From: Dactylosporangium roseum
GTDB taxonomy: Bacteria; Actinomycetota; Actinomycetes; Mycobacteriales; Micromonosporaceae
Assembly: GCF_025264685.1 (NCBI RefSeq)
Contig: NZ_CP073721.1
Location: 4,579,001 to 4,643,000, forward strand
Reading direction: 5' to 3'
DNA length: 64,000 nucleotides
Shown: positions 1 to 7,890 of the stretch, piece by piece
How the letters are laid out: every line of letters begins with the position of its first letter
How positions within the stretch are numbered: position 1 is the first letter of the stretch
Position numbers and translations under genes: made by a program
The notes under the pieces: model-generated
What the model saw: the letters and a program-made list of their open reading frames with translations, nothing else
Databases searched by the model: none
What the model was told of the DNA's origin: nothing

Positions 1-285
1 GGCACCCACGGCCGCGTGACACTGCAGGTCGTCGACGGTGCCGTGCTCGTCGGGGCGAGCGACCCGCTCAGCGGCGAGTCGGAGGAGACCGTCAAGGCCA
101 CCGTCCACCAGGGGCGGGCGACCCGGTCGTACCTGGCCCGGCTCCTCCTCGACGCGCTGCGCGCCTTCCCGCACGAGCCCGTCCACCTGCGCATCCAGCC
201 GGCCACACGCGCGACGGAGCTCACCGCACCGACGTCCGCCCTCCGCTACCTCGTCGTCCCCCTGCGTCCCGCCGAGACCGGCTGA
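1..285 (+). CDS. C-terminal fragment of a beta sliding clamp-like protein (5' end outside window)
   Basis: The frame is open from base 1 to a TGA at 283-285, so only about the last 94 residues of a longer protein are visible. The text resembles domain III of DNA polymerase III beta clamps: a region that reads out the clamp (GRVTLQVVDG), then SYLARLLLDALRAF, which parallels the clamp's YLLDALRA helix, then a terminal YLVVPLRP, which parallels the clamp's YLVMPVR. The ending is longer and more divergent than a housekeeping DnaN. Many actinobacteria carry MerR regulators fused to a DnaN-like region, and that is the most likely full-length form, but the N-terminus is not in the window. The assignment rests on pattern resemblance only. 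Confidence 0.45.
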   Translation, partial: GTHGRVTLQVVDGAVLVGASDPLSGESEETVKATVHQGRATRSYLARLLLDALRAFPHEPVHLRIQPATRATELTAPTSALRYLVVPLRPAETG

Positions 286-492
286 CGCCGGTGCCGCGGT
301 GGTGCCCCTCGCGGAGTCGCTCAGGCCGTGTCGTTGCGGGCCCGGAACCCGGCACGGATCAGCTCGCCGGGCACCTCTTCGTCGATGCGGGTGGGCACGC
401 CCGGCCAGCCGTCGCCCGGCGGCGCCCGGCGGCGGGGCCATGCCGGCACCCGCCGGGTGCGATGCCCCGCGACGGCGATCCCGCTAAAGTGC

Positions 493-506
493 TTGTCGTC
501 CGACAA
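493..506. promoter_or_regulatory. Perfect 6-2-6 inverted repeat upstream of the STAS gene
   Basis: TTGTCG, a 2-nt spacer (TC) and CGACAA form a perfect palindrome 22 nt upstream of the STAS start codon. It lies in a locally AT-rich stretch between the clamp-like gene and the STAS gene. The position suits an operator for a dimeric regulator. The regulator is unknown. The rest of 286-528 shows nothing recognisable. Confidence 0.35.
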
Positions 507-528
507 ACAATTTCGCGAGGTGGCGACG

Positions 529-885
529 ATGCCGGCATGGCCGCCGGATGACGACGACGGAACCCTCGACCAGAGCGGCTGCGCGACCGTCACCTACGGC
601 GCGACGCCGGGCCTGGTCATCGCCGAGGGCGTGCTCGACCTGTCCATGTCCGATCGGCTGCGGCACGCCGTGCGGGCGGCGATCGGCTTCCGGCCCCCTG
701 TCGTCACCGTGGACCTGACAGCCGTCCGGATGATCGACGCCCGGTCGATCAGCGTGCTGGTCGGCTGCCGGCAACTGGCCCTGGACACCGGCGGCGACCT
801 GCGGGTGACCGGTGCGACCGGACTGGTCCGGAAGGTCATGGAGATCACCGGCGTCTGGAAGTCACTGACCGGCGACATCCGGTGA
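529..885 (+). CDS. STAS-domain protein, anti-sigma factor antagonist type
   Basis: The protein has 118 residues and a single STAS domain, the size of free-standing anti-anti-sigma factors such as SpoIIAA/RsbV. The predicted strand-helix core reads PVVTVDLTAVRMIDARSISV, in which the usual DxS phosphorylation turn is replaced by MIDARSIS, so an aspartate and two serines lie near the expected site. A longer in-frame extension back to 328 exists. I chose ATG 529 because it follows the promoter-like AT-rich patch and because the upstream extension is Arg-rich and carries no domain. Its partner would be an RsbW-type kinase; none is adjacent, although an RsbW-like ATPase lies at 45654-46091. Function as a sigma-factor switch is inferred from the family. 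Confidence 0.75.
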   Translation: MPAWPPDDDDGTLDQSGCATVTYGATPGLVIAEGVLDLSMSDRLRHAVRAAIGFRPPVVTVDLTAVRMIDARSISVLVGCRQLALDTGGDLRVTGATGLVRKVMEITGVWKSLTGDIR

Positions 886-937
886 AGTCGATTGGGTTGT
901 ACGATCTGAGCCGTACCCCGCGCGTCAGGAGGCATTC

Positions 938-1060
938 TTGATCACCTTCCTCCCGGCGCCGCGCCACCCGATGGCACGGCAACTCCTCACCAACGTGCTC
1001 AACCGACTCACCGCTCTGGCATGGCAGCTTTTCGGGTTCGGCCGCCACCCGGCGTCTTGA
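938..1060 (+). CDS. Small 40-residue ORF coupled to the methyltransferase
   Basis: A TTG start at 938 follows a full AGGAGG Shine-Dalgarno (927-932) with a 5-nt spacer, one of the best ribosome sites in this region. The product has 40 residues, begins MITFLPAPRHPMARQLL and ends FGFGRHPAS, with one amphipathic-looking helix in the middle and no known domain. Its TGA (1058-1060) overlaps a TTG (1057-1059) that opens the methyltransferase reading frame, giving a TTGA overlap typical of translational coupling. It may be a real small protein or a leader peptide that loads ribosomes for the downstream gene. Codon bias cannot decide over so short a length. Confidence 0.45.
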   Translation: MITFLPAPRHPMARQLLTNVLNRLTALAWQLFGFGRHPAS

Positions 1061-1695
1061 CCTCGTCGTCGCGGCAGCGGCGCCTGCTGCGGCTCTGGGA
1101 CCGGCACGCGGACACCTACGATCGGCAGATGTCGGGGATCGAGCGCCGGTTCTTCCGCGACACGCGTGCCTGGATCGCCGGTCAGGCGACCGGCGACACC
1201 CTCGAGGTCGCGATCGGCACCGGGCTCAACCTGCCCTACTACCCCGCCGGCGTGCGGCTCACCGGGATCGAGTGGAGCCCCGCGATGCTCAGGATCGCGC
1301 GACGCCGGGCCGCAGACCTCGGCCGGGAGGTCGAGCTGCACACCGGAGACGCGCAGGCGCTCGACTTCCCGGACGCGCGCTTCGACACGGTGGCGTGCAC
1401 GTTCGCGCTGTGCGCCATCCCCGACGCCCGGGCGGCCCTGGCCGAGATGGCGCGGGTGCTCCGGCCGGGCGGGCTGCTGCTGCTCGCCGACCACGTGGCG
1501 TCGCCGGTCTGGCCGGTGCGGGCGCTGCAGGCCGTCGTCGACGCGGTGACCGTGCCGCTGCAGGGCGAGCACTTCGGACGCCGCCCGCTGCCGTGGGCGG
1601 TCGAGCTGGGGTTCACCGTCGAGCGCCGCGACCGGTTCAACCTCGGCATCATCGAACGGTTCGCGGCCCGCGCTCCGGGCACCAGCGACACCTGA
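1057..1695 (+). CDS. Class I SAM-dependent methyltransferase (UbiE/phospholipid-type)
   Basis: A Rossmann methyltransferase of about 212 residues. The N-terminal LWDRHADTYDRQM is the usual lead-in of UbiE-like and phosphatidylethanolamine-type enzymes. Motif I is LEVAIGTGLNLPYY, the acidic ribose-binding residue is in LTGIEWSP, motif II is HTGDAQALDFPDARFD, and motif IV is ALAEMARVLRPGG. The start is taken at TTG 1057, which overlaps the stop of the small ORF upstream; an in-frame ATG at 1021 would add 12 residues but lacks a ribosome site. The substrate cannot be told from sequence; close relatives act on quinone precursors, phospholipids or small molecules. Confidence 0.8.
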   Translation: MTSSSRQRRLLRLWDRHADTYDRQMSGIERRFFRDTRAWIAGQATGDTLEVAIGTGLNLPYYPAGVRLTGIEWSPAMLRIARRRAADLGREVELHTGDAQALDFPDARFDTVACTFALCAIPDARAALAEMARVLRPGGLLLLADHVASPVWPVRALQAVVDAVTVPLQGEHFGRRPLPWAVELGFTVERRDRFNLGIIERFAARAPGTSDT

Positions 1696-1710
1696 CGCCG
1701 AAGCGTCAGG
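1691..1710. terminator. 8-bp GC hairpin with CGAA tetraloop
   Basis: CCTGACGC, a CGAA tetraloop and GCGTCAGG pair perfectly. The hairpin includes the methyltransferase stop codon and lies between two convergent genes, so it can serve both strands. It has no U-tract, which is common for actinobacterial terminators. Confidence 0.6.
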
Positions 1711-1757
1711 GGACTTCCTGATGCCGCTCCCGGCCCGTCCGGGCGACAGTGGAATGG

Positions 1758-2261
1758 TCAAGCCCAGGTGGAAGGAGCCCGGCCGATGTCCATGAGGTGG
1801 TGCTCGCCCTCGTGGACGGTGTGCCGGCCGAGCCAGAGCAGGGTGCGCTCCACCCGCTCCGGCCACGGATAGACCCCGGTGCGCTCCAGATCGGCCTCAT
1901 CGAGCACGGCGAACGCCGCGGCCAGCGCGTCGCCGGCCGCGGCCAGTTCCCGCAGCACGACAGCCGGATCCTGGCTGTTGTAGGCGGCGCTGACCGCGAG
2001 CTCGTCCCGGCCCATCGGCACGAACTCGGGGGCGTCCACCCGCAGGCCCAGGGCGAGCCGCTCGCGCTGCACCCGGAAGACGTCACGCACGTGGCAGGTG
2101 TACTCCAGCGGCGACCACACCCGCGCGGCCGGGCGGCGGCGCGGGTCGGCGACCGCACCGAGCGCCGTCGCGTAACGCGGCCCGAACGCGGAGAGCCGCT
2201 CGGGCAGCGCGCCGGCGGCCACACCCGGATAGTCGAAGCCGCACTCCTCACAGAGGTCCAT
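1758..2261 (-). CDS. DinB-family protein
   Basis: About 167 residues. The start ATG 2261 opens MDLCEECGFDY, the conserved N-terminus of actinobacterial DinB-like proteins; an extension to 2330 is possible but would run into the hairpin repeat. The body carries WSPLEYTCHVRDVF with one putative metal-ligand His, PMGRDE, and HTVHEGEHHLMDI with the other His ligands expected of the four-helix DinB/YfiT fold. Members bind a divalent metal and are often thiol-dependent transferases or of unknown role. The N-terminal pair of cysteines may be a separate small metal site. No operon partner is evident: its neighbour upstream on the other side of a repeat is the mannosyltransferase. Confidence 0.75.
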   Translation of the reverse strand: MDLCEECGFDYPGVAAGALPERLSAFGPRYATALGAVADPRRRPAARVWSPLEYTCHVRDVFRVQRERLALGLRVDAPEFVPMGRDELAVSAAYNSQDPAVVLRELAAAGDALAAAFAVLDEADLERTGVYPWPERVERTLLWLGRHTVHEGEHHLMDIGRAPSTWA

Positions 2262-2321
2262 CCGGACACGATACGTCGGGTCCGGTACGGCGAGCAGCCG
2301 TCGCCGCACGCCGCTCGACTT

Positions 2322-2374
2322 CATGACCATGGGAAAGATGCGGCTGCCCCGACAACCAGATCCTTCCCATGATC
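2322..2374. repeat. Type A hairpin repeat, copy 1
   Basis: An imperfect inverted repeat of about 50 bp with outer edges CATGGGAAAGATG and CCTTCCCATGATC and a CCCC-containing centre. It shares arms and edges with the copies at 7732-7784, 43442-43497 and 60658-60707. It lies between the divergent DinB and mannosyltransferase genes and could fold in transcripts of either strand. Confidence 0.75.
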
Positions 2375-2531
2375 AAGGCGTCTCCCCGAGCGGGTCCAGC
2401 GGCGACCGCGATCGACGGGACACGCCGGCGCGCCCACCCCGCCTGCGGCCCCGCGGAGCACCGGCCCGGGTACCGGCCGCCTCCCTGCCAGAGGTGACGT
2501 CGGCCGGGCGCCCGCATCCTACGATCGCCTA

Positions 2532-4070
2532 ATGACTTCGGGTGTGCTGACCGAAACGAGCAAGGCGGAGACCGCCGGGACCGATCCGGTGCCCGGTATC
2601 GTGCGCCGCCGGCTCGCCGGGCCGGGCCGATTCACGCCGCACTTCTGGCTGACCGCGATCCTGGTCACCGGCATCGGGCTCGTGCTGCGACTGGTGAATC
2701 TCGCACACCCGAAAGAACCGATCTTCGACGAGGTCTACTACGCCAACGAGGCATGGGACCTACTGCAACACGGCGTCGAATGGAACCCCGAGGACAACAC
2801 CCCCCAATACGTCGTCCACCCCCCACTGGGCAAATGGATGATCGCCCTCGGCGAGCAACTGTTCGGCTACAACTCGTTCGGCTGGCGCATCATGGCCGTA
2901 CTCACCGGCATGGCCACGGTCCTGCTCATCACGATGGCCGCCTGGCGACTGTTCCGCTCCACGATCCTGGCCGGCACCGCCGGCCTGCTCATCTCACTCG
3001 ACGGCATGCACTTCGTGCTCTCCCGCGCCGCCCTGCTCGACACCTTCCTGATGTTCTGGATCGTCGTCGCGTTCCACTTCCTCGTCCTCGACCGCGAACA
3101 GCGCCGCACCCGATGGCTGCACCTGCTCGAAACCGGCGCCGACCCCGACCGGCGACCCACCCTCGGCCCGCCCTACCACCGCATCGCCTGCGCCGTCGCG
3201 CTCGGACTCGCCTGCGGGGTCAAATGGAGCGCCCTGTGGTACGTCATCCTGTTCGCCATCGCCGTGCTCGTGTTCGACATGAGCGCACGCCGCAGCGCCG
3301 GCGCCCGGCACTGGATCACCGACAGCATCCCGGAAGGGATCGGCTGGGCCGCCGCCATCGCCGGCATCGCCCTGCTGACCTACCTCGGCACCTGGTGGGG
3401 CTGGTTCGCCTCCGACGACGGCTACTTCCGCCACTGGTACGCCGAAACCAACGGCCTGCCCCACGACCGCCTCATCGACCCACTGGTCAACCTGTGGCAC
3501 TACCACCAGGAGGCGTACAAGTTCCACACCACCCTGGACAAAGGGCACCCGTCCCAGTCATGGCCGTGGCAATGGCTGCTGCTCGGCAGGCCGGTCGTCT
3601 TCCACTGGAACACCACCGTGCCCTGTGGCGCGAGTAGCTGCGCCTCGGAGATCCTGCTGCTGGGCACCCCACTGCTGTGGTGGTCGTTCCTGCCCGCGCT
3701 GGTCGCCCTCGGCTGGCTGGCCGTCGCCCGCCGCGACGGCCGCGCCTGGCTGATCATGGCCTGCGCACTGGCCGGCATCCTGCCCTGGTTCCAGAACATG
3801 CCCGAACACCGCACCATGTTCTACTTCTACGCCCTACCCGCCGAACCATTCCTCGTCCTCGCCGTCGCCTACGTCCTCGGCGCCGTCATCGGCCCCGCCC
3901 GCCACCTGCGCCCCGACAGCGACCAACGACTCGTCGGCTCGATCATCGCCGGCGCCTACGTCCTGCTCGTCGCCGCCTGCTTCGCGTACTTCTATCCGAT
4001 CTACAGCGGCATGGACATCACGTACACGGAGTGGTTCTCCCGGATGTGGCTCGGATCCCGCTGGATCTGA
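2532..4070 (+). CDS. pmt: Dolichyl-phosphate-mannose--protein mannosyltransferase (Pmt, GT39)
   Basis: A 512-residue polytopic membrane protein with about ten hydrophobic helices. The first periplasmic loop holds the GT39 signature PIFDEVYYANEAWD with the catalytic acidic residue, followed by NTPQYVVHPPLGKW. It transfers mannose from polyprenyl-phosphate-mannose to Ser/Thr of proteins being exported through Sec, as Rv1002c does in Mycobacterium tuberculosis. Length and motifs are full. Most of 2740-3960 uses A-ending codons (CAA, GAA, AAA) and is unusually C+A rich on the coding strand compared with both ends of the gene. No ribosome site is obvious; the start follows CGATCGCCTA. Confidence 0.9.
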   Translation: MTSGVLTETSKAETAGTDPVPGIVRRRLAGPGRFTPHFWLTAILVTGIGLVLRLVNLAHPKEPIFDEVYYANEAWDLLQHGVEWNPEDNTPQYVVHPPLGKWMIALGEQLFGYNSFGWRIMAVLTGMATVLLITMAAWRLFRSTILAGTAGLLISLDGMHFVLSRAALLDTFLMFWIVVAFHFLVLDREQRRTRWLHLLETGADPDRRPTLGPPYHRIACAVALGLACGVKWSALWYVILFAIAVLVFDMSARRSAGARHWITDSIPEGIGWAAAIAGIALLTYLGTWWGWFASDDGYFRHWYAETNGLPHDRLIDPLVNLWHYHQEAYKFHTTLDKGHPSQSWPWQWLLLGRPVVFHWNTTVPCGASSCASEILLLGTPLLWWSFLPALVALGWLAVARRDGRAWLIMACALAGILPWFQNMPEHRTMFYFYALPAEPFLVLAVAYVLGAVIGPARHLRPDSDQRLVGSIIAGAYVLLVAACFAYFYPIYSGMDITYTEWFSRMWLGSRWI

Positions 4071-4091
4071 GCGCGGTCCAGGTCAGCGCTC
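4069..4091. terminator. Hairpin between convergent genes
   Basis: GAGCGC (4069-4074) pairs with GCGCTC (4086-4091) across an 11-nt loop, just after the mannosyltransferase stop and before the stop of the convergent response regulator. Confidence 0.4.
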
Positions 4092-4119
4092 GCAGCCACC
4101 ACGCCCGTCGACCCGTGCG

Positions 4120-4779
4120 CTACCGCCGGCGGCGGGCGTCGTCGAGGTACCGCAGCACGGCGGTGACGCGGCGGTCGGTCCCGTCTGTGGGCGCCAGGTC
4201 CAGCTTGGCGAAGATGCTGCGGATGTGCTTGTGCACGGCGCCCTCGGTGACGACCAGGCGCTCCGCGATGGCGGTGTTGCCGAGCCCCTCGGCCATGAGT
4301 GCCAGCACCTCCTGCTCGCGTGGGCTGAGCCGGTCCAGGCGGGTGTCCGGCCGGGTGCGCACGAGGAGCTGGGCGACGACCTCGGGGTCGATGGCGGTGC
4401 CGCCGCCGACGACCCGGTCCAGGGCGGTGAGGAACTCCTCGACCCGGCCGACCCGCTCCTTCAGCAGGTACCCGAGGCGGGCGCCGCCGCCGGCGAGCAG
4501 TTCGGTGGCGAAGGCCTGCTCGACGTAGGCCGACAGCACCAGCACGGCGAGGCCGGGGCGCCGCCGGCGGGCCTCGACGGCGGCGGTGATCCCCTCGTCG
4601 GTGTGCGTCGGCGGCATCCGCACGTCGACGATGGCCACGTCGGGGTCGTGGGCGTCGACGGCGCTCAGCAACTCGTCAGGGGTGCCGGCGGTGGCGACGA
4701 CGTCGAGCGACTCGGCCCGCAGCAGCAGGGCCAGGCCCTCGCGCAGCAGCGGGTCGTCCTCGGCGATCACGATCCGCAC
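4120..4779 (-). CDS. NarL/LuxR-family response regulator
   Basis: 219 residues. Receiver domain: acidic pocket IAEDD at residues 5-9, phosphoacceptor D52 in VDVRMPPTHTDEG, Lys in GYLLKERVG. The RMPPTHTDEG wording is typical of actinobacterial regulators that pair with HisKA_3 kinases. A LuxR helix-turn-helix follows (RLSPREQEVLALMAEGLGNTAIAERL to VHKHIRSIFAKL). The GTG start at 4779 overlaps the kinase gene end by 13 nt, so the two are co-translated. A longer frame to 5082 is only the shadow of the kinase gene. Target genes are unknown. Confidence 0.88.
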   Translation of the reverse strand: MRIVIAEDDPLLREGLALLLRAESLDVVATAGTPDELLSAVDAHDPDVAIVDVRMPPTHTDEGITAAVEARRRRPGLAVLVLSAYVEQAFATELLAGGGARLGYLLKERVGRVEEFLTALDRVVGGGTAIDPEVVAQLLVRTRPDTRLDRLSPREQEVLALMAEGLGNTAIAERLVVTEGAVHKHIRSIFAKLDLAPTDGTDRRVTAVLRYLDDARRRR

Positions 4780-6008
4780 GGCAGGGCCACCTCCACGGTG
4801 GTCGGTCCGCCGGCCGGGCTGGACAGCGCGAACACGCCGTCGTGCGCCTCGACCCGGCCGCGGACGCCGGCGAGTCCGGAGCCCCGGTGCTCGTCGGCGC
4901 CGCCGTGGCCGTCGTCGGTGACGCTCACGAAGAGCTTGGCGTCGTCGCGGCGGACGGTCACCGCGGCCCGGCCGGCGCCGCTGTGCCGTGCGATGTTCGT
5001 GAGGGCTTCGGCGACCACGAAGTAGGCCGTCGCCTCGACGGACACGGCGCAGCGGCCCGGGACGTCGGCGTCGACCACGCACGGCACCGGGCAGCCCGCG
5101 GCGAGGGCGCTCAGGGCGTCGGGCAGGCTGCGGTCGGCCAGGACGGGCGGCAGGATGCTGCGCACGACGGTCCGCAGCTCCGCGAGTGCCTGCTCGGCGG
5201 CGCTCTGGGCGCGCTCCAGCGCCGCGTCGGCGCTCGCCGGGTCACGGGTGAGCGCACGGCGGGCCGTGCCGAGCAGGACGGTGACGGCCACGAGGCGATT
5301 CTGCGCGCCGTCGTGCAGCGAACGCTCGATCCGTCGCAGCTCGGCGGCGTGGGCGTCGAGGGCCGCCGCGCGGGTCGCGGTGAGCTCCGCGATACGCAGC
5401 GCGTAGTCGGCGCCCGGGTCCGGCGCGAGCAGCCGGCGACCGGGCCGGGCCTGCAGCCGGGCCATGGCGGGCTCGAGGACCAGGCAGAGCACGAGCCACC
5501 CGGCGCCGATCAACCCGACCAGCAGCGCGCCGGGCAGGCCGCGCACGAGCGGGAAGCCCAGTGACGAGGTGGCGGCGTCCGGCGGGACCAGCCCCCACCA
5601 CAGCGGGAAGCTGCCGTCCCGGACCGCGTTGAGCGGCAGGGCCAGCCCGAGCAGGCCGAGCACCAGCCCGCCGGTGGCGTGCCAGGCGAGCCAGCGGACC
5701 TCGCGGCCGACGGCCGGGTCGCGGACGGCGTCGCGGAGCCGGACCGGGACCGGACCGGGCGGGAGGATCTCCGGACCCCACCGGGACAGCCGGGCCCGTT
5801 CCCGGTCGGCGACGGCGCGCAGGACGCGCAGCGCGGCGGGGACCAGCGGCAGCCCGACGCCGAGGAGGCAGGCGGCGACGGTAATGAGCAGCCACACGAG
5901 GGCGACCAACGCCAGAACCGCCGTGGCGAGGCCGCCGACGAGGTGCCCCAGGGCGTCGAGGGCGGCGCGGACCCGGTTGAGGAGCCCGCCCGACCGGTCC
6001 TTCGCCAT
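4767..6008 (-). CDS. Sensor histidine kinase with N-terminal membrane sensor domain (HisKA_3 type)
   Basis: 413 residues. The N-terminal half has four hydrophobic segments of the kind called the putative-sensor domain, starting about residue 20 (LGHLVGGLATAVLALVALVWLL). The dimerisation/phosphoacceptor helix is ELRRIERSLHDGAQNRLVAV with the target His in LHDGAQ. The HATPase_c domain follows with VAEALTNIARHS (N box) and DDGHGGADEHRGSGLAGVRGRV (G boxes). ATG 6008 follows a GGAGG sequence; a GTG one codon earlier is too close to it. It phosphorylates the overlapping regulator. The signal is unknown. Confidence 0.87.
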   Translation of the reverse strand: MAKDRSGGLLNRVRAALDALGHLVGGLATAVLALVALVWLLITVAACLLGVGLPLVPAALRVLRAVADRERARLSRWGPEILPPGPVPVRLRDAVRDPAVGREVRWLAWHATGGLVLGLLGLALPLNAVRDGSFPLWWGLVPPDAATSSLGFPLVRGLPGALLVGLIGAGWLVLCLVLEPAMARLQARPGRRLLAPDPGADYALRIAELTATRAAALDAHAAELRRIERSLHDGAQNRLVAVTVLLGTARRALTRDPASADAALERAQSAAEQALAELRTVVRSILPPVLADRSLPDALSALAAGCPVPCVVDADVPGRCAVSVEATAYFVVAEALTNIARHSGAGRAAVTVRRDDAKLFVSVTDDGHGGADEHRGSGLAGVRGRVEAHDGVFALSSPAGGPTTVEVALPCGS

Positions 6009-6262
6009 CACACCTCCCGCCCCAGACCGTACCGTCCGCGCGGCCGGCCGGCGGGAAGGCGTCGCCCCCGTTGCCGAACCGAACAGGGCCGCCGATTCGG
6101 GCGCTTGGCTCGGAAGGCGTCGCCGCCGAGGCACGCCGGCCGGCGCGTTCCGCCGCAATCCGCCGCCATGCCAATCGATCCCATGATCATGCAAGACCGG
6201 GAAGTTAAGTCGTGAGGGTTGCTGTCAAGGGTGTGTGGTTGCGGTGTGGTGGGGTGATAAGG

Positions 6263-6323
6263 CAACGGGACTCCGGTAGAACAGGCAGTCGATCAAGATC
6301 AGCCTGTGGGGGGAGTCCCGTTG
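6263..6323 (+). promoter_or_regulatory. Stem-loop masking the transposase start
   Basis: CAACGGGACTCC (6263-6274) pairs perfectly with GGAGTCCCGTTG (6312-6323), and an inner stem ACAGGC/GCCTGT (6281-6286 and 6302-6307) extends it. The 3' arm contains the G-rich ribosome site and the TTG start codon at 6321. Transcripts entering from outside the element would fold and hide the start, whereas a promoter inside the loop would not include the 5' arm. This matches the known protection of IS10 and IS50 transposase genes from read-through expression; the function here is inferred. Confidence 0.55.
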
Positions 6324-7718
6324 TCGGAGGAGTCTGTCATTGCCGGGGTCGGGTCGGTGCCGGTGGGGGTGTTCGCGGCGGGGCATCTGGGTGAGTTGAC
6401 CCGGGCTGTGCCGGTGGAGTTGGTGGATGCGGTGTTGGCCGAGACGGGGCGGGTGCAGCGGCGGGTGCGGCGGTTGCCGTCGCGGGTGGTGGTGTATTGG
6501 CTGTTGGGGTTGGGGTTGTTCGGCTCGTTGTCGTATCGGCGGGTGTGGGGAGCGTTGGTCGGTGGGTTGGGTGTGGTGGCCGGGTTGGGGGTGTGTCCGT
6601 CGTCGTCGGGGTTGGCGCAGGCGCGGCGGCGGGTGGGGGTGCCGCCGCTGCGGCGGTTGTTCCAGACTCTGGCCGGGCCGGTGGCGGGTCGCGACACGGT
6701 CGGGGCGTGGTGGCGGGGGCTGCGTACGGTGGCGATCGACGGGTCCACGGTGAATGTGCCGGATTCGCCGGCGAATCGGGCGGTGTACGGCAAGCGGATG
6801 GCCCGTGCCGGTGAGCCGGGGTATCCGCTGGTGCGGGTGGTGGCGTTGGTGGAGACCGGGACTCGGGCGGTGTTCGGTGCGGTGTTCGGTACCGGCGTGG
6901 GTGGTGAGAGTGGTGAGACCAGTTATGCCGTGGGGTTGCTGGGTCTGCTGCGGCCGGGAATGCTGCTGCTGGCCGACCGTGGCTATGACACCAACATGTT
7001 CATGACGAAGGTCACCGCCGCTGGGGCGGGGTTGTTGCTGCGGGTCAAGTCCAGTCGCAAGCTGCCGGTGCTGGACCGTCTTGGTGACGGTTCCTACGCC
7101 AGTGTGGTGGCTGGGGTGCGGGTTCGGGTGGTCGAGGCGGTCGTCACGCTGTCCTGTGCGGATGGTTCGACCCGTACCGGTGTCTGGCGGCTGGTCACTA
7201 CCCTCACCGACGAGCGCCGCTATCCGGCCGGGGCGCTGATCGAGCTCTACCACGAGCGGTGGGAGGTCGAGTCGACCTTCCTGGCGATCAAGCACACCCT
7301 GCTGGCTGGGCGGGTGCTGCGTTCGACCACTCCGGACGGCGTCGATCAGGAACTCTACGCACTGCTGACCGTCTATCAGGCGCTGCGGCAGACGATGACC
7401 TGGGCCACGGACACCACCGGGGCCGACCCGGACCGGGCCAGCTTCACCATCGCCGTGCAGACCGCCCGCGATCTGACCATCCGCGCTGTCGGGGTGATCA
7501 CTATCGCGGTCGACCTGGTCGGTGCGATCGGTCGTGCTGTGCTGGCTGACCTGCTACCGGCCCGACGCGCCCGGATCAGCCCACGTGTGGTGAAACGGCC
7601 GATCTCCCGTTACGCCTACAAGAACCTGAAAACCCCGAAGATCATCCACCGGATCACCGACATCGCCATCGCTATCGGCACATCAACCAGCCCATTGACA
7701 ACAGCCCCAGCGGCTTAA
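6321..7718 (+). CDS. IS4-family transposase (DDE)
   Basis: 465 residues. An N-terminal IS4 domain (PVGVFAAGHLGELTRAVP) precedes the catalytic core. The DDE triad can be placed at D140 (VAIDGST), D219 (LLADRGYD) and E317 within YHERWEVESTF, the YREK-type signature of the IS4 family. TTG 6321 is taken as the start because GGGGGGAG lies 6 nt upstream; GTG 6306 in the same frame has no ribosome site. The first half is G+T rich on the coding strand with many TTG and GGT codons, unlike surrounding genes. The reading frame is uninterrupted. Confidence 0.9.
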   Translation: MSEESVIAGVGSVPVGVFAAGHLGELTRAVPVELVDAVLAETGRVQRRVRRLPSRVVVYWLLGLGLFGSLSYRRVWGALVGGLGVVAGLGVCPSSSGLAQARRRVGVPPLRRLFQTLAGPVAGRDTVGAWWRGLRTVAIDGSTVNVPDSPANRAVYGKRMARAGEPGYPLVRVVALVETGTRAVFGAVFGTGVGGESGETSYAVGLLGLLRPGMLLLADRGYDTNMFMTKVTAAGAGLLLRVKSSRKLPVLDRLGDGSYASVVAGVRVRVVEAVVTLSCADGSTRTGVWRLVTTLTDERRYPAGALIELYHERWEVESTFLAIKHTLLAGRVLRSTTPDGVDQELYALLTVYQALRQTMTWATDTTGADPDRASFTIAVQTARDLTIRAVGVITIAVDLVGAIGRAVLADLLPARRARISPRVVKRPISRYAYKNLKTPKIIHRITDIAIAIGTSTSPLTTAPAA

Positions 7719-7731
7719 CTTCCCGGTCTTG

Positions 7732-7784
7732 CATGATCATGGGAGAGATATGGCTACCCCGACAGCCAGATCTTTCCCATGATC
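7732..7784. repeat. Type A hairpin repeat, copy 2, interrupted by the insertion sequence
   Basis: CATGATCATGGGAGAGATAT, then a GGCTACCCCGACAGCC centre, then AGATCTTTCCCATGATC. Only the left outer edge is duplicated on the far side of the insertion sequence (6182-6191). Removing the IS and one copy of CATGATCATG restores an ordinary type A element. Confidence 0.75.
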
Positions 7785-7890
7785 GAGGCGGCGCCCCGCC
7801 CGGAGCGCGGCCTCGCGTGACCCTAACGGTCAACTGTCGGGTCTGCCAGCCGATGGGACGGGGGGATCCGACGGTACGAGAGGACACCGC

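Larger units (their letters stand above)
6192..7731 (+). mobile_element. IS4-family insertion sequence, 1540 bp, intact
   Basis: The element has 18-bp perfect terminal inverted repeats, CAAGACCGGGAAGTTAAG at the left and its complement at the right end. It is flanked on both sides by CATGATCATG (6182-6191 and 7732-7741), read as a 10-bp target duplication. Because the target is itself palindromic, the flanks extend the apparent inverted repeat to 31 bp (6179-6209 and 7714-7744), so the exact boundary could shift by 1-2 bases. The target is the outer edge of a type A hairpin repeat, whose remainder lies at 7742-7784. The transposase is intact, so the element may be active. Confidence 0.85.
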
